NCBI GenBank assembly: GCA_042218065.1 | Contig: JBDGRL010000012.1 | Location: 6,518-70,517 of the forward strand | DNA length: 64,000 nt | From: JBDGRJ01 sp042218065 | GTDB taxonomy: Bacteria > Patescibacteriota > Patescibacteriia > Magasanikbacterales > UBA922 | Direction of reading: 5' to 3' | Shown: positions 9,443 through 17,270 of the stretch, in pieces | Numbering within the stretch: position 1 is the first letter of the stretch | Layout of the letters: each line of letters begins with the position of its first letter | Position numbers and translations under genes: made by a program | The notes under the pieces: model-generated | What the model saw: only the letters and a program-made list of their open reading frames with translations | What the model was told of the DNA's origin: nothing | Database searches by the model: none

Positions 9443-10091
9443 AAACTTTTTTACAACTTATCGCAAGGAAATACTTCTGCTTTTGTTGTTTTTATCCTTA
9501 AATTTGCTTGCTTTCATTTTTTACAGCAATGTACATATACTCCAATTTGAACAAAATATAGTACAAGCTAATCAAGAGAATCTTGGTAATATAACCACTG
9601 TGACAATATTTGCCGGTGGTATGAAAAAAAGAGGAGTGATGACCGAACACCAACGAGACAGGGTAATAAAAGGGGTCAGGGTCTATAAGAGTATAGATGA
9701 TGTAAAACAGATCTTAATTACAGGTGATGATGGAAAAAGGAGGATAAATGAAGTCGATGCCATGAAGGCTCTGGCTAAAAAAATGGGCGTAAAATCAGAA
9801 GATATTATCGTCGATCCCCACGGATATGGTACTTATGAAAGTTGTCATAGAGCTAATAATGTCTTTGGAATAGATAAGATGGCCGCAGTATCACAAAACT
9901 ACCACCTTTCTCGTATAGCTTATATTTGTTCTAATTTTGGTATTAAAACCTTAGGAGTATCAGCAAACTTAAGCGATTATGAAACTACAGGTGGTATTAG
10001 AGAAGTGTTAGCTAGAGCTAAAGCAGTATGGCAGACTGAAGTTACTAGACCTCATCCGAGGTATATGTGGGAGGTTTCTTTTGGATATTAA
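9429..10091 (+). CDS. YdcF/SanA-like DUF218 membrane-anchored protein
   Basis: It begins at ATG 9429 inside the end of the DCC gene. One N-terminal transmembrane helix (about residues 13-32) anchors an outer domain. That domain has the DUF218 pattern: a first strand TIFAGG, then RVIKGVRVYKS, then ILITGDDG. The motif ESCHRANNVFG, a histidine-bearing AAVSQNYHLSRIAYI segment and a final GV strand follow. Members such as E. coli SanA and YdcF are linked to envelope integrity or nucleotide-like ligand binding; the actual reaction is unknown. A second, distinct DUF218 protein lies at 39459. Coupling to the DCC gene suggests a shared envelope role. Confidence 0.87.
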   Translation: MKTIKNFFTTYRKEILLLLLFLSLNLLAFIFYSNVHILQFEQNIVQANQENLGNITTVTIFAGGMKKRGVMTEHQRDRVIKGVRVYKSIDDVKQILITGDDGKRRINEVDAMKALAKKMGVKSEDIIVDPHGYGTYESCHRANNVFGIDKMAAVSQNYHLSRIAYICSNFGIKTLGVSANLSDYETTGGIREVLARAKAVWQTEVTRPHPRYMWEVSFGY

Positions 10092-10100
10092 TTTGAGCAC

Positions 10101-10541
10101 TTAAAAGTATTCTTTATCTTCTATATCTTCTTTTCTTATACTGTGATTGCCCATTAGAACTACAAAACTTGATGCTAGTTTTGGGTTAAATTCAGTTATT
10201 ACTTGGTCTAGTAGTTCAATAGCCTCTAGAACCTTACGACTTCTTTGTTTGCTGAATCCACTCCTTTTTTCTCTCCTGTCTTCTGTTGCATCTTTGAAAC
10301 CCTTCAGTTCTCCAAAGAGCTCACTTTCATCCAGATCTATATCCCCCTTAAAGAACTCACGAAAATTAGCATTCCAAATATTTGGATGGATTGAAGCCCC
10401 TTTTTTGATCATGTCTTTTAGTTTGCTTTCTTTTTCTTGGCTTAGCTCTAAATCTTTAAAAAAATCTTGTACGCCTTCGCTCTCTAAATTGACAAATTCT
10501 GTCTTTTTATCTACTTCGTCTCTTCGTTCTCTTTCTATCAT
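10101..10541 (-). CDS. Hypothetical charged cytoplasmic protein
   Basis: Not recognised. It has 146 residues and is very rich in Glu, Lys, Asp and Arg, with no signal peptide or membrane helix. Predicted helices dominate (VQDFFKDLELSQEKESKLKDM, RKVLEAIELLDQVI). The gene is 16 nt downstream of the lipoprotein gene on the same strand, and the two probably share a transcript. It converges on the YdcF-like gene with only 9 nt between stops. A 136-residue frame opposite it is Ser/Leu-rich and is judged a shadow. Confidence 0.6.
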   Translation of the reverse strand: MIERERRDEVDKKTEFVNLESEGVQDFFKDLELSQEKESKLKDMIKKGASIHPNIWNANFREFFKGDIDLDESELFGELKGFKDATEDRREKRSGFSKQRSRKVLEAIELLDQVITEFNPKLASSFVVLMGNHSIRKEDIEDKEYF

Positions 10542-10557
10542 GATCCATCTTGGTTAG

Positions 10558-11019
10558 TTATTTTACTTTCACTTTCACATCATTACTATACTCAGTACAT
10601 TCATTATTTTCTAGGATACAAATCCGAAAATGATAAGTTCCACTAGGGATGTTGATCCAAGTTATGCTTCGACGTGATCCAGGTTGTCTGAACCAATAGT
10701 TTTTTCCGTTGTGTACTGGATTTTTATTTTCGTCTCTCACTATTACAAAACGATCAACCTCTTTTTCATCTCTTAACTTCCATTCAAAATGAACCTTACC
10801 TTCTCCGCGTGGTTCAGCTTCCAGTGATAATTCGTGTTTCTTATCTTTGTCTTTATTCTTTTCCGTAGCTTTTTCAATATCTTTTTTAATTTGTTCTTCT
10901 ACTTTAGAAACTTCTCTTTGGTTGTTTTGGTTTTGTTCTGTTCCGCAAGCTGCTCCCAAAAAAATCAAAGAAGAGGCTATTAAGGAACAAAAGAATACTT
11001 TTTTATCAAAAGAAGGCAT
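10558..11019 (-). CDS. Putative lipoprotein with fibronectin-like C-terminal domain
   Basis: A secreted lipoprotein of 153 residues. It starts with a basic n-region (PSFDKKV), a hydrophobic core and the lipobox LGAAC (cysteine at residue 25), so signal peptidase II cleavage and lipid attachment are expected. A charged linker (about residues 28-60, many Lys and Glu) leads into a roughly 85-residue beta-rich domain. That domain ends in an IPSGTYHFRICILENNECTE segment, like the F-G strands of a fibronectin type III or similar beta-sandwich. Two cysteines (CILENNEC) could form a disulfide. Function is unknown; binding or a structural role at the surface is plausible. Confidence 0.75.
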   Translation of the reverse strand: MPSFDKKVFFCSLIASSLIFLGAACGTEQNQNNQREVSKVEEQIKKDIEKATEKNKDKDKKHELSLEAEPRGEGKVHFEWKLRDEKEVDRFVIVRDENKNPVHNGKNYWFRQPGSRRSITWINIPSGTYHFRICILENNECTEYSNDVKVKVK

Positions 11020-11081
11020 ATATAATTGTTAAAAGTTATCTTTAAAAATTATAACATTTACTTATATGTAGTACAAATTGA

Positions 11082-11110
11082 TTGACAGTACATTGATTTT
11101 GAGATATAAT
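11082..11110 (+). promoter_or_regulatory. Sigma-70 promoter of uvrA
   Basis: A perfect -35 TTGACA (11082-11087) and a perfect -10 TATAAT (11105-11110) are separated by 17 nt. This is the best promoter seen in the window. It gives uvrA a leader of about 70 nt. No LexA-type operator was recognised around it. Confidence 0.88.
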
Positions 11111-11136
11111 TCTTATTGGTTATTTGAACTTATCCA

Positions 11137-11159
11137 CCCCACCTAAAATCTTGGTGGGG
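11137..11159 (+). promoter_or_regulatory. Hairpin in the uvrA leader
   Basis: CCCCACC (11137-11143) and GGTGGGG (11153-11159) form a 7-bp GC stem with a 9-nt loop in the leader, 28 nt before the uvrA ATG. There is no T-run, so it is not a standard terminator. It may affect mRNA stability or be a protein-binding site (inference). Confidence 0.55.
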
Positions 11160-11187
11160 AAGACTATATTATGTAAATCAAAAAAAT

Positions 11188-13746
11188 ATGAAAAAAAAGA
11201 TAAAAGTTGAAGGCGCAAATGAGCATAACTTAAAAGATATAGATTTGGAGATCCCCAGAAACAAAATGATAGTAGTGACTGGCTTGTCTGGTTCAGGTAA
11301 GACATCTCTAGCTTTTGATACTATCTTTGCTGAAGGACAGAGAAGATATGTGGAGAGTTTGTCTGCTTATGCTAGGCAGTTTTTGGGTAGCATGCAGAAG
11401 CCGGATGTGGAAGAAATTAAGGGGTTGTCACCTGGTATATCTATAGACCAGAAATCCAGAGGAGCAAACCCTCGCTCTACTGTTGCAACTATAACCGATA
11501 TTTATGATTATCTTCGAGTTTTGTTTGCTCGAGTAGGCACTCCTTATTCCCCGGAATCAGGTAAAGAACTGAAGAAGATGACGACGGATGAGATAACAGA
11601 AACTATTTTTGATAATATAGAAAAAAAGGAGGGGGAGCTGGTAGTATTAGCTCCTATTATCCAAGGTAGAAAGGGCGAGTATTATCAACTCATGTATGAT
11701 TTATACAACGACGGCTTTTTGGAAGTGCGTGTAGACGATGAGTTTAGAAGTCTGAGAGAAAAAATAGTACTTGAAAAAAATAAAAAACACACGATTGAAG
11801 TAGTAATGGACCGAATCCAGATAGATCCGGACCAGGATAAGGATAGTTATATAGAAAGAATAGCAGAAGCGGTAGAAGAAGGTGTGGACTTAGCAGAAGG
11901 AACTGTAAGTGTAATTTATAATAATGGAGAAGAGGAGAAATATAGTACAGAATATGTTTTACCAGAGCAAGGTACAGCATTTCCAGAGATAGAACCAAGA
12001 CTTTTTAGTTTTAATAGCCCTTATGGTTATTGTGAAGCTTGTAGTGGTTTAGGTGTGAAACATAAAAAAAGTGAAAAGCTTTGTGAAAAATGTGAAGGCA
12101 AAAGATTAAATAAGTATTCTCTAAGCGTAAAGATAAAAGACAAAAATATTCATGAGCTGACTAAAATGCATATCGGTGACGCTTACGACTTTTTTGAAGA
12201 TCTAGAAGAGAATTTGACTGAGAAAGAACTAGAGATTTCCAAAGCCGCACTTAGAGAAACCCGAAACCGTTTGAAGTTTATGAATGATGTCGGACTTCAT
12301 TATTTAACTTTAGATAGAAAAGCAGGAACTCTCTCTGGTGGTGAGTCGCAAAGAATTAGGTTAGCATCTCAGGTAGGTCAGCAGTTAGTGGGAGCAATGT
12401 ATGTGCTGGATGAGCCTACCATTGGTTTACATCAGAGAGATAATGCAAATTTGATCAAAACCTTAAGGGATCTGTGTGACGATGGTAATACTATAATTAT
12501 CGTAGAGCATGATCAGGAAACTATTACTAGCAGTGACTGGGTGGTGGACTTAGGTCCAGAAGCAGGAAAAAACGGAGGTGAAATAATGTTTTCTGGCCGA
12601 AAAGAGAAGCTGCTAAATCCAGGAAAAGAGGATTTGGATAATTTTGACTGTGAAACTCAGGGTAATCCGGATGAGTCTCTCACTGGAAAGTATTTACGAG
12701 GAGAAAAAGAGATTGAAAACCCCACCAATCAAAGAAAAGTGGACAGCGCTACTAATAAATTAACTATAAAAGGAGCAAAAGAAAATAATCTTAAAAATAT
12801 TGATATAGAGATTCCACTGAGAAGATTTGTTGGGCTTACGGGAGTTTCTGGCTCAGGAAAATCAACAGTAATGGAAAATATACTTCACCGAGCAGCAGCA
12901 AATGAACTACATGGGGCGGAACATAAAGTAGGGGGGCATGATGATATTATTGGTTTGGATCATGTCAGTAAAGTAAAAATGATTGATCAATCCGGCATAG
13001 GAAGAACACCTAGAAGTACTCCCGCAACTTATACCAAAGCGTTTGATTATATAAGAGATTTATACGCCTCAATGACTGAGTCCAAAGTAAGAGGATATGA
13101 TAAAGGTAGATTTAGTTTCAATAAAGAAGGTGGTAGATGTGAGAACTGTGGCGGTAAAGGACAAATTAAAGTGGAAATGCATTTTCTGCCCAGTGTAAGT
13201 ATTACTTGTGATGTTTGTGGTGGTACCAGATACAATAAAGAAACTCGACAAGTGCATTATAAGGATAAAAATATTGCTGAAGTGCTGGATATGACTGTAG
13301 CTGAGGCAGAGCAGTTTTTTAAAGATATACCAAAAATTAATGATCGGCTTAGTATCTTGAATGATGTAGGTCTTGATTATCTTACTCTTGGCCAGCCTTC
13401 ACCCACACTTTCCGGTGGTGAGGCACAAAGAATTAAATTAGCAAAAGAGTTAGCTAAAAGAAGAACTACTAAGGCACTTTATCTGTTGGATGAACCTACG
13501 ACAGGACTTCACTACGAAGATGTAAAGAAGCTGATAAAAGTTTTACAGCAGTTAGTTTCTAAAGGGAATACGGTCATGGTTATTGAGCACAATTTGGAAC
13601 TTATAAAGTGTACTGATTGGATTATAGATCTTGGTCCGGAAGGGGGTGAGAATGGTGGAGAAATAGTAAAAGCGGGTCCACCTGAGCGAATAGCTAGTTA
13701 TGCTGATAGTTATACTGGTAATTATTTGCGGAAGCATATAAAATAA
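11188..13746 (+). CDS. uvrA: Excinuclease ABC subunit A (UvrA), short form
   Basis: The DNA-damage sensor of nucleotide excision repair. Two ABC modules are present: Walker A GLSGSGKTS (about 32-40), signature LSGGE (about 382) and Walker B YVLDEPTIGL, then Walker A GVSGSGKST, signature LSGGEAQRI and YLLDEPTTGL in the second half. At 852 residues it is about 90 shorter than E. coli UvrA. The first zinc module has lost its leading CxxC (residues 258-261 read LPEQ), and the segment normally between CxxCxGLG and CxxCxGxRL is gone. The remaining pairs C282/C285 and C299/C302 are only 13 residues apart. The second-half zinc finger (CENC...CDVC) is intact. No Shine-Dalgarno is seen. Confidence 0.97.
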   Translation: MKKKIKVEGANEHNLKDIDLEIPRNKMIVVTGLSGSGKTSLAFDTIFAEGQRRYVESLSAYARQFLGSMQKPDVEEIKGLSPGISIDQKSRGANPRSTVATITDIYDYLRVLFARVGTPYSPESGKELKKMTTDEITETIFDNIEKKEGELVVLAPIIQGRKGEYYQLMYDLYNDGFLEVRVDDEFRSLREKIVLEKNKKHTIEVVMDRIQIDPDQDKDSYIERIAEAVEEGVDLAEGTVSVIYNNGEEEKYSTEYVLPEQGTAFPEIEPRLFSFNSPYGYCEACSGLGVKHKKSEKLCEKCEGKRLNKYSLSVKIKDKNIHELTKMHIGDAYDFFEDLEENLTEKELEISKAALRETRNRLKFMNDVGLHYLTLDRKAGTLSGGESQRIRLASQVGQQLVGAMYVLDEPTIGLHQRDNANLIKTLRDLCDDGNTIIIVEHDQETITSSDWVVDLGPEAGKNGGEIMFSGRKEKLLNPGKEDLDNFDCETQGNPDESLTGKYLRGEKEIENPTNQRKVDSATNKLTIKGAKENNLKNIDIEIPLRRFVGLTGVSGSGKSTVMENILHRAAANELHGAEHKVGGHDDIIGLDHVSKVKMIDQSGIGRTPRSTPATYTKAFDYIRDLYASMTESKVRGYDKGRFSFNKEGGRCENCGGKGQIKVEMHFLPSVSITCDVCGGTRYNKETRQVHYKDKNIAEVLDMTVAEAEQFFKDIPKINDRLSILNDVGLDYLTLGQPSPTLSGGEAQRIKLAKELAKRRTTKALYLLDEPTTGLHYEDVKKLIKVLQQLVSKGNTVMVIEHNLELIKCTDWIIDLGPEGGENGGEIVKAGPPERIASYADSYTGNYLRKHIK

Positions 13747-13758
13747 AATTTTATAGGG

Positions 13759-13787
13759 TTGACTTTTGTTTTGTTTTATGATTAAAT
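13759..13787 (+). promoter_or_regulatory. Promoter and leader of the 13840 gene
   Basis: TTGACT (13759-13764), a 17-nt spacer and TTAAAT (13782-13787). Just downstream GATCCT (13793-13798) and AGGATC (13803-13808) form a small leader hairpin. A strong Shine-Dalgarno (GGAGGG, about 13829) then precedes a GTG start. Confidence 0.6.
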
Positions 13788-13839
13788 AGTACGATCCTTT
13801 TTAGGATCATCAGTCGACTCGAACCAAAGGAGGGAACAA

Positions 13840-14433
13840 GTGACCAGGTGCTGCTTTTCTTCGTCGGTCTTAGAAAAAGCCAGTGAACTGTTGTCAATCA
13901 GTGAAAACGAGACAGTAGAGAAGCTTCTTGATTTACTACAAAAAGATGATTGTCTGTTATACGATTTAGAAGTTGATGATAATAGTACCTTGAAGTTTTA
14001 TCAGCTTATGGATACTAACCATGTTTTAGTTCATAATGTAAGCGAGAATAGAGCAGATAGAGTATTGGAAAATTATTTGGGAAAGAGAAATGGGAATTAT
14101 TTCTTTTTGAGTCTTCATGCAGTAGAAAGGTTTGAGCAGAGAATGCCCAGTGACTATTATGATGAAGATAACATTGTAGTTTCTTGCAAAGAGGCTTTTC
14201 AGGATTCTAGACTATATGTTAAAGAAAGGACTGAAGACTATGGAGGAGATGAGTATTGCTTTTATTCTGAAGGTGAGCCTGAATATATCTTCTTTGCTAT
14301 TCCGGAGAAAGAGTACAAAGACTATTGTGGATTATGGGTAGTGACTACATTCATCCCAGAAGGGCTTTATGAGGAAAATTGTCTGAGGACTCGTAGAATT
14401 CCACTCAACAAGGAAGTAGCACTGTTTTGTTAA
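13840..14433 (+). CDS. Orphan protein with a HAxERxxxR-type segment
   Basis: 197 residues starting at GTG, chosen because AAAGGAGGG lies at the right distance upstream, which is rare in this genome. No family is recognised with confidence. The N-terminal half is helical and acidic. Residues about 90-100 read SLHAVERFEQRM, resembling the HAxxRxxxR motif of DUF4258/RelE-like folds. The C-terminal part is rich in Tyr, Phe and Glu and ends in a beta-rich LWVVTTFIPEG segment. The gene has its own promoter, leader hairpin and GC-rich terminator between uvrA and uvrC, so it behaves as an independent insert. Toxin-like activity is only one possibility. Confidence 0.65.
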   Translation: MTRCCFSSSVLEKASELLSISENETVEKLLDLLQKDDCLLYDLEVDDNSTLKFYQLMDTNHVLVHNVSENRADRVLENYLGKRNGNYFFLSLHAVERFEQRMPSDYYDEDNIVVSCKEAFQDSRLYVKERTEDYGGDEYCFYSEGEPEYIFFAIPEKEYKDYCGLWVVTTFIPEGLYEENCLRTRRIPLNKEVALFC

Positions 14434-14447
14434 GGAGTTGCTAGCAT

Positions 14448-14471
14448 AGGCCGAGGTCGACCCCTCGGCCT
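14448..14471 (+). terminator. GC-rich terminator hairpin after the 13840 gene
   Basis: AGGCCGAGG (14448-14456) pairs perfectly with CCTCGGCCT (14463-14471), with a 6-nt loop. It is followed by AT-rich DNA (AAATTATTTAT) with only a weak T-run, and uvrC starts 12 nt later. Confidence 0.6.
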
Positions 14472-14483
14472 AAATTATTTATA

Positions 14484-15791
14484 ATGAAAAATAATATGAA
14501 GAATAAAAAGGAAGAAATTAAAAATTTACCAAATAAACCGGGAATTTATTTATTCTACAGTGATGGTGAGCTAATTTATGTGGGGAAAGCCTCTTCGTTG
14601 AAAAATAGGGTAAAAAGTTATTTTCAGCAATCAGACAAGAAAGAAAAAACGGCACGAGAGGTGATTAGACCAATCGAGGAGATGATAGAGCAAGTTGATG
14701 ATATTGAATTTAAAGAAACGGATTCAGCCTTAGAAGCTATCATCTTGGAAGCTGAATATATTAAAAAGCATCAACCTAAATATAATGTATTGGGCAAAGA
14801 TAATAAAAGCTGGAATTATATAGCAATTACTGCGCATAAGTACCCTTCTGTAGATACGGTGAGACAGCATCAGTACAAAAACATGGAACCGGAGGAAAGA
14901 GAACAAAAATTTGAAGAGGTATTCGGGCCTTATCCAAAATTAAATACAAAAGCTACTTTAAAAATATTAAGAAAACTTTTTAATTATTCTACCTGCCAAA
15001 CTAAAGATAGACCGGAAGGGAAACCCTGCCTTTATTATCAGATGGGAAAGTGTTTGGGTGTTTGCACCAATGAGATTTCACCGAAAGAATACCGGAATAA
15101 AGTGATTAAGCCCTTAAAGAAGTTTTTATCCGGGGAAAAGGATGAATTGATTGACCAGCTTAAGGAAACAATGAACAAAGCTTCCGAAAATAAGGATTAT
15201 GAAGAGGCAGCTAGAATCAGAGATCAGATAGAGGCTTTAAATCATATTCATGACGTAGCCTTATTAAATGAAAGTTTTGTCGAAGATGCCTTATCAATAA
15301 ATAAATTGAAAATTGGTAGAATTGAAGGGTATGATATTTCCAATCTGGGCAAAACGGGAGTAGTCGGCAGTTTGGTAGCATTTAAAAATGGTGAAGCTCA
15401 AAAAAATCAATATAGAAAGTTTAAAATTAGGGATGTGGAAGGGCAAAGTGATGTAGATAGCCTCAAAGAAGTAATTTCCAGAAGAGTAAAATATCTGGGA
15501 GAGAAGACGGACTTTGCAAAAGAAGATCCTGATTTAATATTAGTAGACGGAGGAAAAGCTCAGGTAAATGCGACTCGTGAAGTTTTAGCTCAAAAAGAGA
15601 TAGAAATTCCGGTGTTGGGAATAGCTAAAGGTGAAAACCGAGATAAGAATGAATTAATAATCCATGATCTAAAACCGGAGCTTATAAAGTGGATTAAAGA
15701 AAACAAACAAACTCTGGTAGAAGTTAGAGATGAGGCGCATAGATTTGCTTTAAAATATCAGAAGAAAATAAGAGAGGATAAACTTGACTAA
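14484..15791 (+). CDS. uvrC: Excinuclease ABC subunit C (UvrC), lacking the HhH domain
   Basis: The dual-incision nuclease of nucleotide excision repair. Domains in order are GIY-YIG (GIYLFYSDGELIYVGKASSLK, residues about 19-39), a cysteine cluster (TCQTKDRPEGKPCLYY...CLGVC), the UVR helix pair (KDYEEAARIRDQIEAL) and the RNase-H-like nuclease. The nuclease has GYDISN, LVDGGKAQ and RDEAHRFAL, so its catalytic Asp and His residues look intact. The protein stops at 435 residues right after the nuclease domain, whereas typical UvrC is about 600 and ends in two helix-hairpin-helix motifs needed for one of the incisions on some substrates. Whether residue 1 or 5 (a second ATG) starts the protein is open. 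Confidence 0.96.
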   Translation: MKNNMKNKKEEIKNLPNKPGIYLFYSDGELIYVGKASSLKNRVKSYFQQSDKKEKTAREVIRPIEEMIEQVDDIEFKETDSALEAIILEAEYIKKHQPKYNVLGKDNKSWNYIAITAHKYPSVDTVRQHQYKNMEPEEREQKFEEVFGPYPKLNTKATLKILRKLFNYSTCQTKDRPEGKPCLYYQMGKCLGVCTNEISPKEYRNKVIKPLKKFLSGEKDELIDQLKETMNKASENKDYEEAARIRDQIEALNHIHDVALLNESFVEDALSINKLKIGRIEGYDISNLGKTGVVGSLVAFKNGEAQKNQYRKFKIRDVEGQSDVDSLKEVISRRVKYLGEKTDFAKEDPDLILVDGGKAQVNATREVLAQKEIEIPVLGIAKGENRDKNELIIHDLKPELIKWIKENKQTLVEVRDEAHRFALKYQKKIREDKLD

Positions 15792-15794
15792 TAT

Positions 15795-15823
15795 TTGACA
15801 AAGAATAAATATTATGCTAAGTT
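15795..15823 (+). promoter_or_regulatory. Probable promoter of the 15890 gene
   Basis: TTGACA (15795-15800), then 17 nt to TAAGTT (15818-15823); an overlapping TATGCT is spaced too closely. Downstream, TCATTG (15830-15835) and CAATGA (15843-15848) form a leader hairpin ahead of the GGAGG Shine-Dalgarno. Confidence 0.5.
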
Positions 15824-15889
15824 GTGGTGTCATTGCAAAAATCAATGACGCGCTCTTTGTTAATCATAACTCTATACCGGAGGTTTGAA

Positions 15890-16633
15890 ATGAATAAACC
15901 TTCGACGAGAAACCTAGAATCAGATCAGTTAATTTTAGAAAAACTGAAAATAGCGGAGCAAATTGCAAAAAGAGAAGGTGAGGACTTCGGAGAAATAAAT
16001 AGCTTGATGAGCTGGGTTGAAAATGAATATGCTCAAGAACTTACAAGGAGACTGCAGGTAAAAAAAGAAAGCATAAAAACCAGGCTGGAAAACGAAACCC
16101 CAGAAATTCGTCGGCAACTGGAAGATTTTGAAAGAAGCATAAAAACAGACGAGTCAGTCAGTCAAGAAGTTGAAGACAAAGTTGATGCTATTGAGTGGAA
16201 ATATGATATTAATGTTCCGGAATGGATGAGAAATTCAGTGACCAGAGGAATACCAAGAACAGATTGGATCCGGGTATTCCTAATCTTTCTGTTCGGACGT
16301 AAGAGAAGCTTGCAGTCGGCGAAAAAAGAACTCCGTAGTGAAAGTCACAAGAAAGCAGTTGAAATGGCCGTCAAAAAAATATCTCTGGTTGATCGCTTGA
16401 TTAATGCAAGTAAAGAGTTATACAAGTTCTATACAGGTTCTGATTTTGCCTACGGAGAGTTAAGACAAGAAAAAGACCGAGTTTGGAGTGAATTTATGTG
16501 GAGGGTGAAAAACTCGGAGGAAGAATCACTCAAGAGACTACCCTCCAATAATGAATTTGTGAAATCTTTGATCGATGAGGCTGATTTGCCGGTTTATAAA
16601 GTAGATAAGCTACTGGAAGTCATGAGTAAATGA
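15890..16633 (+). CDS. Orphan helical cytoplasmic protein
   Basis: Not recognised. The frame opens further upstream, but GGAGGTTTGAA places the start at ATG 15890, giving 247 residues. The protein is almost entirely charged helix (many Glu, Arg and Lys) with likely coiled coil around residues 30-90 (RLQVKKESIKTRLENETP). One more hydrophobic stretch (WIRVFLIFLFGRKR, about 124-137) may be an amphipathic membrane-contact helix. It stands alone between uvrC and the mraZ operon, with its own promoter and a strong terminator. There is no sign of a known domain. Confidence 0.65.
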   Translation: MNKPSTRNLESDQLILEKLKIAEQIAKREGEDFGEINSLMSWVENEYAQELTRRLQVKKESIKTRLENETPEIRRQLEDFERSIKTDESVSQEVEDKVDAIEWKYDINVPEWMRNSVTRGIPRTDWIRVFLIFLFGRKRSLQSAKKELRSESHKKAVEMAVKKISLVDRLINASKELYKFYTGSDFAYGELRQEKDRVWSEFMWRVKNSEEESLKRLPSNNEFVKSLIDEADLPVYKVDKLLEVMSK

Positions 16634-16651
16634 CACTAATTATAGGGGGGA

Positions 16652-16684
16652 GCGGAGCGGCGTCAGCTGCTCCGTCTTTTTATT
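16652..16684 (+). terminator. Rho-independent terminator
   Basis: CGGAGC (16653-16658) pairs with GCTCCG (16669-16674), extended by a G-T pair, and is followed by TCTTTTTATTTTT. It ends the transcript of the 15890 gene and insulates the mraZ promoter. Confidence 0.75.
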
Positions 16685-16721
16685 TTTCTGCCGAGTTGTG
16701 GATAACTTGGGAAATTATAGT

Positions 16722-16750
16722 TTGCATTGAATATAAATGTGGTATATAAT
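16722..16750 (+). promoter_or_regulatory. Promoter of the mraZ operon
   Basis: TTGCAT (16722-16727), a 17-nt spacer and TATAAT (16745-16750). The start of transcription would fall near 16757, directly on the MraZ boxes, so repression by occlusion is expected. Confidence 0.75.
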
Positions 16751-16758
16751 GGAATCAA

Positions 16759-16773
16759 GTGGGTTAAAGTGGG
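16759..16773 (+). promoter_or_regulatory. MraZ operator boxes
   Basis: Two GTGGG repeats (16759-16763 and 16769-16773) are spaced by 5 nt, giving the 10-bp period known for MraZ operators in other bacteria. They lie just downstream of the -10 box and 62 nt before mraZ. Autoregulation is inferred from the established MraZ system. Only two clear copies are present. Confidence 0.75.
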
Positions 16774-16835
16774 AGATTTTAAAGTATGAGTGCGGTGCTT
16801 GTCCACTCATGCCTTTAATCCGCTAGTTATTTTCA

Positions 16836-17267
16836 ATGTTTATAGGAGAGTACACCCACAAGTTAGATGATAAAGGTCGTCTCCTTATACCAAAAAAATT
16901 TAGAGATGACCTTAAAGATGGGGCGGTAGTGACCCGAGGATTAGATGATTGTTTGTTTATGTATACAAAAAATGAATGGGGGCAGTTGGCTGAAGAGTTA
17001 GCTGACTTGCCATTCGCTCAATCTAATTCTCGGGCTTTCACTCGCCTCATGCTTGCGGGTGCTATGGATGTTGATATTGATTCAAAGGGGAGGATAGTAG
17101 TTCCGGATTATTTGCGAGAATTTGCGGATTTAGACAAAGAAGTGATTATAGCCGGCCTCTATAGTCGTCTCGAACTATGGGATAAAGAAAAATGGGCTGA
17201 GTACAAACAAAAGACTGAAGATAATAGTGGGGAGATTGCCGAAAAGATGTCTGATTTAGGAATATAA
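16836..17267 (+). CDS. mraZ: Transcriptional regulator MraZ
   Basis: A 143-residue AbrB-fold protein with the tandem arrangement typical of MraZ. The first swapped-hairpin half begins GEYTHKLDDKGRLLIPKKFR (residues 3-22). The second contains DVDIDSKGRIVVPDYLREFA (about 77-96), and both carry the DxKGR turn. MraZ binds GTGGG repeats and controls the division and cell-wall cluster. The boxes are visible upstream. It is followed after 3 nt by rsmH, the conserved order in nearly all bacteria. Confidence 0.96.
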   Translation: MFIGEYTHKLDDKGRLLIPKKFRDDLKDGAVVTRGLDDCLFMYTKNEWGQLAEELADLPFAQSNSRAFTRLMLAGAMDVDIDSKGRIVVPDYLREFADLDKEVIIAGLYSRLELWDKEKWAEYKQKTEDNSGEIAEKMSDLGI

Positions 17268-17270
17268 GCT

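Noticed and set aside
10147..10557. 136-residue plus-strand frame
   Set aside because: Ser/Leu-rich shadow of the minus-strand gene at 10101-10541, without a promoter or recognisable domain.
16697..16705. Perfect DnaA-box 9-mer (TGTGGATAA) upstream of mraZ
   Set aside because: Single copy, with no cluster of further boxes, no AT-rich unwinding region next to it and no dnaA or dnaN nearby, so an origin is not supported.
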